Below, one piece after another: positions 29,244-35,802 of a stretch of 64,000 nt of DNA. A program made the position numbers and the translations under genes. The stretch covers positions 62,001-126,000 of the forward strand of contig DDGC01000019.1 in assembly GCA_002337455.1 (NCBI GenBank), written 5' to 3'. How positions within the stretch are numbered: the first letter of the stretch is position 1; each line of letters opens with the position of its first letter. Under the pieces are notes generated by a model. The model saw nothing but the letters and a program-made list of their open reading frames with translations, searched no databases and was not told where the DNA came from. Source of the DNA: Rhizobiales bacterium UBA1912 (GTDB taxonomy: Bacteria > Pseudomonadota > Alphaproteobacteria > Rhizobiales > Devosiaceae).

Positions 29244-30212
29244 ATGAAAGCCATTGTCGTTGACCAGTTTGGTGGCCCCGAGGCCCTCGATCTCCGTGAT
29301 GTCGAGATCGGCGAGCCCGGGTCCGGCGAAATCCGCGTTCGTCATCACGCCATCGGGGTCAACTTTATCGACACCTATCACCGCACCGGCCTCTATCCCA
29401 ACCCGCTTCCCTTCGTTCCCGGTTCAGAGGGCGCAGGCGAGGTGATCTCGGTGGGTGCAGGCGTCACCGGCTTTAAGCCGGGCGACCGCATTGCCTACCA
29501 GGGCACCATCGGCGCCTATACCGAGGAGCGGATCATGCCAGCTGCAAAAGCGGTGCTGCTGCCCGATTCTATTGATTACGAAACCGCCGCCGCCATCATG
29601 CTCAAGGGCCTGACAGCATACTACCTGCTGTTTCTCACCTGGCCTGTGCGCTCGGGCGAAACCATTCTTTTCCAGGCCGCCGCGGGCGGCATGGGCCTGA
29701 TCGCCGCCCAGTGGGCCAAATCGATCGGCGCCCGCGTCATCGGCACAGCGGGCAACGGTGAAAAATGCGCTCTCGCCAAGGCCAATGGCTGCGATGAGGT
29801 CATCAATTACACCGAAGAAGATTTCGCCGTGCGGGTCCGAGAGTTGACCAACGGCAAGGGTGTCGACGTCGTTTACGACGGGGTAGGGCAGGACACTTTC
29901 GAAAAGTCGCTCGATTGCCTGCGTCCCATGGGCCTCATGGTCAGCTATGGCAACGCAACCGGCCCGGTTTCCATCCCTGATCTGGGTATTCTGGCCCGTA
30001 AGGGCTCGCTGTTTGTCACCCGTCCCACCGGCGCTCACTATTTCGCCGAGCGTCCCGCTCTGCTCGCCGGCGCAAAGGCCCTGTTCGCCGCCATCGAATC
30101 GGGCGCGGTAAAACCCCATATTGGCCAGCGCTTTGCTCTCTCGGAAGCCGCCGACGCGCATCGTGCCCTCGAAGGCCGCCAGACCGTCGGTTCGACGATC
30201 CTTCTGCCCTAG
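29244..30212 (+). CDS. NADPH:quinone oxidoreductase (zeta-crystallin type)
   Basis: A 322-residue medium-chain dehydrogenase without zinc ligands. The quinone-reductase signature is visible as the GVNFIDTYHRTGLYP region and PGSEGAGEV. The cofactor motif is AAAGGMGLIAAQWAKSIGARVIGT. It is expected to reduce quinones with NADPH in the cytoplasm. It lies eight bases after the TerC gene with an AGGA ribosome site, so the two may be cotranscribed. Confidence 0.93.
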   Translation: MKAIVVDQFGGPEALDLRDVEIGEPGSGEIRVRHHAIGVNFIDTYHRTGLYPNPLPFVPGSEGAGEVISVGAGVTGFKPGDRIAYQGTIGAYTEERIMPAAKAVLLPDSIDYETAAAIMLKGLTAYYLLFLTWPVRSGETILFQAAAGGMGLIAAQWAKSIGARVIGTAGNGEKCALAKANGCDEVINYTEEDFAVRVRELTNGKGVDVVYDGVGQDTFEKSLDCLRPMGLMVSYGNATGPVSIPDLGILARKGSLFVTRPTGAHYFAERPALLAGAKALFAAIESGAVKPHIGQRFALSEAADAHRALEGRQTVGSTILLP

Positions 30213-30273
30213 TCTGGTGCAGTCGCGGAGGCCGTGATACGGCCTCCACCCTACGCGGGCAAAGGAAACAATA

Positions 30274-31167
30274 GTGGTTCGTCCAACGTTGATCGGATTT
30301 TCGGCGATCCTCATGTGGTCGCTGCTGGCGTTGTTCTCCAGCTTGTCGGGTGCGGTGCCGCCGTTCCTTCTGTGTGCCTTTTCCTTTGCCGTTGCGACAC
30401 TTGTCGGGCTTTTGGCAACCAGCCGTCGCGGCAAGCCCCGCGCGCCCGCCGCAAAGGTCCCGCTCATGGCGTGGATCGTCGGCGTGGCGGGCCTGTTCGG
30501 CTACCATTTTTTCTATTTCACCGCCGTCCGGAACGCGCCGGTCATCGAGGCCAATCTGATCAACTATCTTTGGCCGCTGCTGATCGTTCTTGGGTCGTCG
30601 CTGATGCCCGGGGAAGGCCTGCGCTGGCATCATGTGGCCGGAGCCCTGCTGGGGTTGGCCGGAACCGTCCTCATCGTCTCTGATGGCGGGCGCTTCGCTT
30701 TCGACGCCGAATATCTTTTCGGCTATGGCATCGGTATCCTGGCCGCCATCACATGGGCCAGCTATTCGCTCATGTCTCGCCGTTTCGCTCAAGTGCCCAC
30801 CCGCATGGTCACATGGTACTGCGCCGCAGCCGCCGTACTCTCGCTCGCGTGCCACCTGATACTCGAAGAAACAGTGATGCCGGCCGACACGGTCCAGTGG
30901 CTGGCCGTGCTCGGCATGGGTTTGATGCCGGTCGGGGGTGCGTTTTTTGTTTGGGATTACGGCGTCAAGCACGGCAACATCCAGGTGCTTGGCGCCGCCA
31001 GCTACGCCGCGCCACTTCTTTCGACCTTGCTGCTGATCGTTTTCGGCATTGGTGCCCTGACCTTGCCGATCGCCATCGCCTGCGTACTCATCACCGGTGG
31101 CGCCGTGCTGGCCTCCAAGGACATGATTGCCCGTCCGCGGCGCAAACCGCCGATAACGGTCTCCTGA
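30274..31167 (+). CDS. EamA/DMT-family exporter
   Basis: A 297-residue drug/metabolite transporter with ten predicted membrane helices in two EamA repeats. The motifs APVIEANLINYLWPLLIVLGSS and GAASYAAPLLSTLLLIVFG lie at equivalent places of the two halves. The pattern is nearest to YddG-type aromatic amino acid or metabolite exporters, but the substrate is inferred. The start is GTG at 30274, with an AAAGGA ribosome site seven bases upstream. It is the last core gene before the tRNA and prophage. Confidence 0.85.
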   Translation: MVRPTLIGFSAILMWSLLALFSSLSGAVPPFLLCAFSFAVATLVGLLATSRRGKPRAPAAKVPLMAWIVGVAGLFGYHFFYFTAVRNAPVIEANLINYLWPLLIVLGSSLMPGEGLRWHHVAGALLGLAGTVLIVSDGGRFAFDAEYLFGYGIGILAAITWASYSLMSRRFAQVPTRMVTWYCAAAAVLSLACHLILEETVMPADTVQWLAVLGMGLMPVGGAFFVWDYGVKHGNIQVLGAASYAAPLLSTLLLIVFGIGALTLPIAIACVLITGGAVLASKDMIARPRRKPPITVS

Positions 31168-31240
31168 TCCTCTGGACAGCCCCGCGCCGAACCGCTAAAC
31201 GCAATCCAATCAGCCAGCCCGTTGAGGGCTTGCGGCTCAC

Positions 31241-31330
31241 GGGTGGGTGGCAGAGTGGTTGATTGCACCGGTCTTGAAAACCGGCGGGCGTGAGAGCGTC
31301 TCGGGAGTTCGAATCTCCCCCCACCCGCCA
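31241..31330 (+). tRNA. tRNA-Ser (anticodon UGA)
   Basis: A class II tRNA of 90 bases including an encoded CCA. The acceptor stem is GGGTGGG / CCCACCC. The anticodon arm is CCGGT-CTTGAAA-ACCGG with TGA at 31275-31277. A long variable arm follows the anticodon stem, and the T-arm is GGGAG-TTCGAAT-CTCCC. The prophage integrase begins just downstream, so the 3' part of this gene is the likely attachment core and is reconstituted intact by the phage end. Confidence 0.97.
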
Positions 31331-31340
31331 CCTCCTGCAT
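31308..31340 (+). other. Probable prophage left attachment site
   Basis: Tyrosine integrases next to a tRNA gene usually recombine in the T-arm/acceptor 3' end. The junction between chromosome and prophage therefore lies about here. The exact core cannot be defined because the right copy is outside the window. Confidence 0.5.
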
Positions 31341-31376
31341 CGAGGTGAATAAAATCAAGGCGTTAGAGGGTGTTTT

Positions 31377-31407
31377 TGGCTAACCTTTTTCGAGGTTAGC
31401 CATTTTT
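31377..31407 (+). terminator. Terminator between tRNA-Ser and integrase 3' end
   Basis: Stem TGGCTAACCT (31377-31386) and AGGTTAGCCA (31393-31402) with a TTTTCG loop, followed by TTTTT. The T-run is on the + strand, so it stops rightward transcription from the tRNA before it becomes antisense to the integrase gene. The integrase stop codon lies inside the stem. Confidence 0.8.
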
Positions 31408-32487
31408 ACGTTCACGGTCTGACCCTTCGAGGGCCTGCATGGCGCGGTCTGAAAGGCGAAGCTGGTCGGCGGCGGCGGTATATCGGCCCACCTCCTTATC
31501 GGTCTTGTGACCGGTGATTGCTTTGATTTCCTGGTTGGAACATCCAGCTTCGGCAAGTCGCCTCGCGGCGGCCTTGCGCAGGCCATGGGCAGAACAATCC
31601 TCCAAGCCGGCTTCGGTGGCGCGCTTTTTCACCCACGCGCCGAATCCCTTCACCGAATGTGGCTTGCCATATTCGGTTATGAGAAACGTCATGTTCTCTT
31701 TCGGCAGGCCAGCAATAGCTGCCTTGAGTTCAGAGTGCATGGGAATCGAGATAAAGGTGCCGGTCTTGGTCTGGCGTACGCGAATCCTGTCACCGTCGAT
31801 GTGTTGCCAGCCCATTTTTACAACGTCGGAACGGCGCTGGCCGGTGTAAAGCAACAGTGTAAGGGCAAGATCGGCTTTGGTGCCTGCCGGGTGTCGCTTG
31901 CGATACCGGGCGATCTCCTCGTCGCTCCAGGTGTGGAAGCCGTCGCTGTCGATCTTGAAGCCCTTGACTCGATAAGTCGGATCATCGGTCCGCCAGCCAT
32001 CGTCCATGGCGATCAGCATCAGCATTTTGAGGCGGCGCAGGAGATTATTGGCGGCGGCCGGCCGATCCTCCATCTCGCCAATGATGGCGCGAACATGCGT
32101 CCGCTGTAATCCCGCGACCGAAAGATGGCCGTAGTCCTCGCGAAATCGCTCCAGGATGCCGCGGTAGGTGACCTTGGTGGAATCCTTGAGCCCGCGAAAC
32201 TCGGGGCTGTTGTAATAGTGAGCAATCAGCGCAGACATCGAACCGGGTTTGACCCGCTGGGCGGTGCGCGAAGCAATCTGGGGCGCCATAGCAGAACCCG
32301 ACCGGCATGCTTCCAATTCCTGATAGAATTCAGGTGTATGCGCACGGGACTTGAAGTAATATGTGGGCTTTCCCTTGATCCGGAACCGCAGGCGCCAACG
32401 ACCATGCCTGTCCTGAAATTCAGTTACGTTTTTGGGCAGTCCGTTCTTTTTTGGCACTGATCGCGCTTCCCCACTCATCGTCGCCAT
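31396..32487 (-). CDS. Phage tyrosine integrase
   Basis: A site-specific recombinase of about 363 residues that inserts and excises the prophage at tRNA-Ser. The N-terminal arm-type and SAM-like core-binding domain covers about residues 60-165. The catalytic domain shows the first Arg in TGQRRSDVVKM, HGLRKAAARRL, and GHKTDKEVGRY with the nucleophile Tyr. The start is uncertain: Met codons at 32487 and 32478 both follow a GGAG, and both overlap the next upstream small gene. It ends the leftward early operon, so it is probably expressed from PL together with the genes before it. Confidence 0.93.
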   Translation of the reverse strand: MATMSGEARSVPKKNGLPKNVTEFQDRHGRWRLRFRIKGKPTYYFKSRAHTPEFYQELEACRSGSAMAPQIASRTAQRVKPGSMSALIAHYYNSPEFRGLKDSTKVTYRGILERFREDYGHLSVAGLQRTHVRAIIGEMEDRPAAANNLLRRLKMLMLIAMDDGWRTDDPTYRVKGFKIDSDGFHTWSDEEIARYRKRHPAGTKADLALTLLLYTGQRRSDVVKMGWQHIDGDRIRVRQTKTGTFISIPMHSELKAAIAGLPKENMTFLITEYGKPHSVKGFGAWVKKRATEAGLEDCSAHGLRKAAARRLAEAGCSNQEIKAITGHKTDKEVGRYTAAADQLRLSDRAMQALEGSDRERKNG

Positions 32488-32638
32488 TCTCCAGGGAGGG
32501 GGCGCCGCCGTCGCCCAACTGTGCAACGATCTTGCCAGTGGGGTCAATTTCGACGCGTGAGACGGAATAGCCAGCCGATCGCGCCCCTTTTAGCAGCTTT
32601 GAGATGTCGCCCTGGGTGAAGACGGCAGGCCTTGTCAT
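32420..32638 (-). CDS. Small conserved phage protein upstream of integrase
   Basis: A 72-residue protein beginning MTRPAVFTQGDISKLLKGAR and containing VSRVEIDPTGKIV. Proteins with this N-terminal pattern commonly precede integrases in rhizobial prophages. An excisionase or accessory role is possible, but I see no clear helix-turn-helix. It overlaps the integrase start in another frame by about 60 bp. Its own start overlaps the stop of the next gene upstream (ATGA). Confidence 0.65.
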   Translation of the reverse strand: MTRPAVFTQGDISKLLKGARSAGYSVSRVEIDPTGKIVAQLGDGGAPSLENGDDEWGSAISAKKERTAQKRN

Positions 32639-32799
32639 TGATCTTTCTCGATCATTTCTGCGAGCATCTGCTCGGCCAGTTCTGGATGGCCGCGATCGCG
32701 CAGCCAGTTCGCGCAGGCGTTTATCGACTTGAGCGCCACGGCTTCCTTGATGGCCTCGATTTCGCGATGAACCGAAAGATGCGGATATGGGTCAGCCAT
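32635..32799 (-). CDS. 54-residue phage protein, unknown function
   Basis: Translation gives MADPYPHLSVHREIEAIKEA and ends in AEQMLAEMIEKDQ: a mostly helical, charged small protein. It is supported by four-base ATGA coupling to the downstream 72-residue gene and by overlap of its start with the upstream gene stop. I recognise no family. Confidence 0.6.
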   Translation of the reverse strand: MADPYPHLSVHREIEAIKEAVALKSINACANWLRDRGHPELAEQMLAEMIEKDQ

Positions 32800-33118
32800 T
32801 GGCTTTCTCCTGATCGGCGATCAATTGATGCCATTCGCGATATCCAACGCGCTTGTCGAGGAACCGTTCGGGCATGCTGTCGAGCCGAAAGTGTTCTTCG
32901 GCCGTGGCGATGCAGGCCAACACATCCGCGATCTCGCGTTGCATCTCGATCCGGTTGCTGCGCCGGCTCTCGGGATCGGCTTCATCGATCCCCTGTATGA
33001 CGCAGCGCGTGGCTCGGATCGCCAGCTCGTTGCACTCCTCGGCCAGCTTGCCGAGCACTGCAAGGTGTAAGCGGTCCTGCTCGGGAAGCCAGGGGGAGAT
33101 TTGTCTTCCGGGCATCAC
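32792..33118 (-). CDS. MazG-like all-alpha NTP pyrophosphohydrolase
   Basis: A 108-residue protein. The helix pair KLAEECNELAIRATRCVIQG and EMQREIADVLACIATAEEHF gives the EExxE and ExxD metal-binding pattern of all-alpha nucleotide pyrophosphohydrolases (MazG-like). It would hydrolyse a dNTP or modified nucleotide. The start overlaps the stop of the HD-domain gene (ATGA), so the two enzymes are made together, which hints at joint control of the nucleotide pool. The family call is from motifs only. Confidence 0.7.
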   Translation of the reverse strand: MMPGRQISPWLPEQDRLHLAVLGKLAEECNELAIRATRCVIQGIDEADPESRRSNRIEMQREIADVLACIATAEEHFRLDSMPERFLDKRVGYREWHQLIADQEKANG

Positions 33119-33669
33119 GCGACCCTTGCGAAATAGAGATAGCTGTCGAGCGCCTCAATACCTCGCTGCAACACCTTGTCCCACGGCATGAACCGTATGG
33201 ACTGCGTGTAGGGCGGTGCCGGGCAGACGATGCCCTTGGGATTGTCCACAACGTCGCGCACCTCCGTCGCCCGGGCGCGCATGTCGGCCTCGTGGACGCG
33301 TTTGCTCGTTTCATGGCTCGGCGTCGGCAGGTCGAGGCACTTGTAGATCAATAGCATGTATTGTCGCTCGATGGCCGGAATGTCGGCCCCGAGGCGCATC
33401 AGCAACAGTTTTGTCGGTGAGACGATGTCCGAACCGAGCAGAGCTTCGGGCAAATCATGCAAGAGGCCGTAGATTTTGTCGCCTGGTTCATCCAGGTTGG
33501 CTGCAACAAGCAGGGAATGCTGCAGCACCGAGTAAGGGTACTGAACATTGCCGCCCCAGCGCGAGAGCATGGCCAGATGGTGCAAGAGCCCGCGCGGGTC
33601 GATCATCTCGGCAGTCGGTGCCTGCGGATCGAAAACCGAACCGCCAGCTATGTTGACGATACAGCTCAT
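33115..33669 (-). CDS. HD-domain phosphohydrolase (YfbR-like)
   Basis: A 184-residue metal-dependent phosphohydrolase. His residues in YPYSVLQHSLLVA and the HD pair in YGLLHDLPEALLGSD match the H...HD...D arrangement of HD-domain nucleotidases. The N-terminus (GGSVFDPQAPTAEMIDPRGLLHHLAMLSRW) is typical of phage-encoded YfbR-like proteins. It probably acts on deoxynucleoside monophosphates. It is coupled by ATGA overlaps on both sides in the leftward early operon. Confidence 0.8.
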   Translation of the reverse strand: MSCIVNIAGGSVFDPQAPTAEMIDPRGLLHHLAMLSRWGGNVQYPYSVLQHSLLVAANLDEPGDKIYGLLHDLPEALLGSDIVSPTKLLLMRLGADIPAIERQYMLLIYKCLDLPTPSHETSKRVHEADMRARATEVRDVVDNPKGIVCPAPPYTQSIRFMPWDKVLQRGIEALDSYLYFARVA

Positions 33670-33842
33670 TGCCGCACCCGCTTAGTTTTGAGAACGATGG
33701 CATCCTCATTGCCCGGCTGTGCCTTGGCGCGCGCCTGGGCGTCCTTTGGCGACTTGGCCGTCACGTCGACGGATACGGGCATCATGGCGGTGCCGCGCTG
33801 GGCCGAGAGGTGGACGCGGAAGGTGGTAAGGGGTTGATCCAT
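33666..33842 (-). CDS. 58-residue phage protein, unknown function
   Basis: A small basic protein starting MDQPLTTFRVHLSAQRG and ending KTKRVRQ. The stop overlaps the start of the HD-domain gene (ATGA), and it begins three bases after the upstream gene stop. No family is recognised; a single beta-rich domain is likely. Confidence 0.55.
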   Translation of the reverse strand: MDQPLTTFRVHLSAQRGTAMMPVSVDVTAKSPKDAQARAKAQPGNEDAIVLKTKRVRQ

Positions 33843-33845
33843 GGT

Positions 33846-34109
33846 TCAAGCCCTCCGCGCGGCGCGGGGCGCCGACTGGAGGCGAACGCGAAGCCGCTTG
33901 CGCAGGCCTTCGGGCACGCCCTCGATGATCGTGCGCATCTGGTCGCGATTGCCCCGCCAGGCAAAGGCGCGATTGTAGGTCAGGGTCTGCCCAGCCTCGT
34001 GCAGCCATTGTTCGCCATCGGCTGTCAGCATGAATTGTGGGCGCGCCGTGTCGGTTTCTATGGAGGCACGCTTCGCCGGCCGGCGACCGGAAAGATTGAG
34101 CGCGGTCAT
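33846..34109 (-). CDS. Phage protein of unknown function, 87 residues
   Basis: Starts MTALNLSGRRPAKRASIETD at an ATG that overlaps the stop of the tiny upstream frame. The C-terminal half is Arg-rich (LRKRLRVRLQSAPRAARRA). It contains an FMLTADGEQWLHEAG segment that looks like part of a small winged-helix-like fold, but I cannot assign a family. It is part of the leftward early operon. Confidence 0.55.
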   Translation of the reverse strand: MTALNLSGRRPAKRASIETDTARPQFMLTADGEQWLHEAGQTLTYNRAFAWRGNRDQMRTIIEGVPEGLRKRLRVRLQSAPRAARRA

Positions 34110-34192
34110 GGCCGGAAGCCCTCTGTCGCGCAGGCCCACACAAAGCCGGTGATGGCCATGGCGAGCGCTGCGGTCTGAATGAGTGCGATCAT
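34106..34192 (-). CDS. Putative 28-residue membrane micropeptide
   Basis: MIALIQTAALAMAITGFVWA followed by CATEGFRP would form one short membrane helix. Support comes only from ATGA overlaps with the genes on both sides. It could instead be a translational coupling leader or chance. Confidence 0.3.
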   Translation of the reverse strand: MIALIQTAALAMAITGFVWACATEGFRP

Positions 34193-34377
34193 GCCGCCAC
34201 CCTTTTGCGCTGTGCGGCAGGATCCTGATCGGCCGGTCGGCCCCGGAAATAGTCGAGGGCACTTTCCGCGACAGCACATTCAGCCAATTCGGCGATGTTG
34301 CGGCCCAGCTCGGCGGCGATGGCTTCCATGCGCGCCTCGGTGTCGTCGGGCAGGTGAATGGTGAGAATGCGGCTCAT
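34189..34377 (-). CDS. Ribbon-helix-helix-like small regulator
   Basis: A 62-residue protein, MSRILTIHLPDDTEARMEAI..., with a beta strand followed by two helices. This is the pattern of CopG/Arc-type ribbon-helix-helix DNA-binding proteins. It may regulate the early operon, or be an antitoxin-like relic with no toxin next to it. Start and stop overlap both neighbours. Confidence 0.6.
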   Translation of the reverse strand: MSRILTIHLPDDTEARMEAIAAELGRNIAELAECAVAESALDYFRGRPADQDPAAQRKRVAA

Positions 34378-34781
34378 TGGGCACCTCCCGCATGCGCAAA
34401 GGCATCGGCGGCCGAGGCGATGGCGTCGGGCAGGATGTCGTCGAGTTCGGGCTTGGTGAAACTGCGCGATTGCAGCGCGGCGCAGATTTCCTGTGTGGAT
34501 GGAACGAGGTTCCCGATCAGACGGGCGGCTTCCTTGATCCGCTCGGGGCGGTCATAGGAATAGCGGTCCCGGCGGCGCACGATCTGCGTGCCGGCAATTT
34601 CCTGCGCGCTGGGCCCGTGGGTTTCTACCTCGAAGGGCGTCCAGCCACGCTGGCGCAGACGGTCGCCCGTCGCGTCGCCTTCGGCGGCCAGGTCGACAAG
34701 ATCGTCGGCCATCCGCTCGGCTATGGTCTTTTGGGGTTTGGGATTGGTCCGGACCTGTCCGGCCAGTGGTGTGTGCAACAT
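34374..34781 (-). CDS. First gene of the leftward early operon, unknown function
   Basis: A 135-residue protein starting MLHTPLAGQVRTNPKPQKTI. A DRLRQRGWTPFEVETHG segment in the middle is followed by a helical C-terminus. I recognise no family. The start has a good GGAGG ribosome site, and about 20 bases separate it from the predicted PL start point. It is the promoter-proximal gene of the chain that runs to the integrase. Confidence 0.65.
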   Translation of the reverse strand: MLHTPLAGQVRTNPKPQKTIAERMADDLVDLAAEGDATGDRLRQRGWTPFEVETHGPSAQEIAGTQIVRRRDRYSYDRPERIKEAARLIGNLVPSTQEICAALQSRSFTKPELDDILPDAIASAADAFAHAGGAQ

Positions 34782-34808
34782 GTCGCCTCCAGTGGTGAAA
34801 CTGGAGGA

Positions 34809-34837
34809 AGTATGAGAAACTCATAAAATGATGTCAA
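34809..34837 (-). promoter_or_regulatory. Predicted early leftward promoter PL
   Basis: On the minus strand TTGACA (34837-34832) is separated by 17 bases from CATACT (34814-34809). This is a good sigma70-type pair with a consensus -35. The 15-bp operator lies within the spacer and overlaps the -10, so a bound repressor would block it. The layout is the same as at PR. Confidence 0.75.
34811..34825. promoter_or_regulatory. Repressor operator O1 (PL)
   Basis: Palindrome TATGAGAAACTCATA, with perfect 6-bp arms TATGAG/CTCATA around AAA. The same site, with one to two changes, occurs twice between the cI-like and cro-like genes and nowhere else that I noticed in the window. Confidence 0.8.
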
Positions 34838-34868
34838 TCGAAATTACGAGTTAGCCATATTTTCACGC

Positions 34869-35519
34869 TCAAAGCTGAACTTCCGTAATCTCGGTACGGA
34901 GGCGTTTGGCGCGCCAGGGAGGGACGATACTATCGATGTGAGCCGCCCACTGAACCTTCTGATCGCGAAGGATGGGGCCATTGATACTCTCCAAGTCGTA
35001 CAGCCCACGATCTGACCCTCGCAACAGGCGCTTGAGGAGAACCGAACCGTCTTCCAACCCGACGATAACTATCATGCCGAGCATATCGTCGGTCGGTGCA
35101 GAGTGCGTTTCGCTGTAGAATATCAGCGCGCCATCAGCAAGAAAGCCCATTGAATAGCCTTCGATTTCCACGGCCACGGATTCGGTGTCAGCTCCCTCTG
35201 GCAACAGAACCGCACCGAGGCCGCCGTCGCTTTCTGCATACATAATTCGACCGTCGGTTGATGCGCCGGCACGGCCGACGATTGTCGCGGTTCTCGGACT
35301 GGAGCCCAGCATTGTACCCCTGCCGCTCATAAGCCATTCATACGAAACCTTGAAACGGCGAGCATATATTTCGCCGGTAGGCGCGCGGAAACCGGACTGC
35401 CCGTTTTCGTGCCCGGCATAGGTCGGGTACGAAATGCCGAGGGCCTCCGCTGCGTCCTTGGCGGTTGCAAAGCCTGCGTGCCGGCGAGCGGCTTGAAGTC
35501 GTTCGTGTAGATCCATCAT
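34869..35519 (-). CDS. CI-like repressor with S24 peptidase domain
   Basis: A 216-residue prophage repressor. The N-terminal XRE helix-turn-helix is LQAARRHAGFATAKDAAEALGISYPTYAGHENG. The C-terminal LexA/CI-type self-cleaving domain has catalytic Ser123 in EGYSMGF and Lys163 in LLKRLLRG. A likely cleavage bond is Ala84-Gly85 in VGRAGAS. It should hold the lysogenic state and be inactivated after DNA damage through RecA. The Met at 35519 (or 35516) is chosen because an upstream reading would run through the operators. It diverges from cro across the operator region. Confidence 0.88.
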   Translation of the reverse strand: MMDLHERLQAARRHAGFATAKDAAEALGISYPTYAGHENGQSGFRAPTGEIYARRFKVSYEWLMSGRGTMLGSSPRTATIVGRAGASTDGRIMYAESDGGLGAVLLPEGADTESVAVEIEGYSMGFLADGALIFYSETHSAPTDDMLGMIVIVGLEDGSVLLKRLLRGSDRGLYDLESINGPILRDQKVQWAAHIDSIVPPWRAKRLRTEITEVQL

Positions 35520-35543
35520 GGCTGTGAGTTTGCCATAATCGAA

Positions 35544-35558
35544 TATGAGAAACTCATT
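35544..35558. promoter_or_regulatory. Repressor operator O2 (cI-cro region)
   Basis: TATGAGAAACTCATT, one base different from the PL operator. It lies just upstream of the PR -35 and 25 bases upstream of the start of the cI-like gene. That position could serve autoregulation of the repressor. Confidence 0.75.
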
Positions 35559-35585
35559 GACAGCATGATATGACTTTCTCATATT
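35557..35585 (+). promoter_or_regulatory. Predicted early rightward promoter PR (leaderless cro)
   Basis: TTGACA at 35557-35562, a 17-base spacer, then CATATT at 35580-35585. The expected start point is about 35591-35593, on or just before the cro ATG at 35593. No Shine-Dalgarno sequence precedes that ATG, so a leaderless transcript is predicted. Confidence 0.7.
35569..35583. promoter_or_regulatory. Repressor operator O3 (PR)
   Basis: TATGACTTTCTCATA, the reverse complement of TATGAGAAAGTCATA. It covers the 3' part of the PR spacer and the -10 box, and its centre is 25 bp from that of O2. Confidence 0.75.
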
Positions 35586-35592
35586 GCACGTC

Positions 35593-35802
35593 ATGACCCA
35601 GCCTCTCGACGTACTGCAATTGCGAATGAATCTAGGTGAAAGCCAAGAAGCTTTTGCCGCTCGATTCTACGTTTCTCAGAGCGCGGTAAGTCTCTGGGAA
35701 AAGAATGGCCCTCCGACGCGCGGACCAATCCGTCGGATGCTGGATGAGCTGCGGATGCAGGCAACCGACACCAAGGGCATCCCGTCTGAGGCCGCCCAAT
35801 GA
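35593..35802 (+). CDS. Cro-like helix-turn-helix protein
   Basis: A 69-residue DNA-binding protein with the XRE-type motif MNLGESQEAFAARFYVSQSAVSLWEKNG. It is the first gene of the rightward early operon and sits opposite the CI-like repressor, which is the classic Cro position. It probably competes for the same 15-bp operators. The ATG is 10 bases after operator O3 and lacks a ribosome site. The stop overlaps the next start (ATGA). Confidence 0.8.
   Translation: MTQPLDVLQLRMNLGESQEAFAARFYVSQSAVSLWEKNGPPTRGPIRRMLDELRMQATDTKGIPSEAAQ

Noticed and set aside
33706..34143. Minus-strand frame of 145 codons overlapping the small early genes
   Set aside because: It conflicts with two shorter frames that have coupled starts and stops, and its translation is Arg/Ala/His-rich without any domain.
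34786..34807. Hairpin CCTCCAGT/ACTGGAGG over the ribosome site of the first leftward gene
   Set aside because: It could hide the GGAGG, but the predicted PL start (about 34802) lies inside the outer arm, so the complete stem would not be transcribed.
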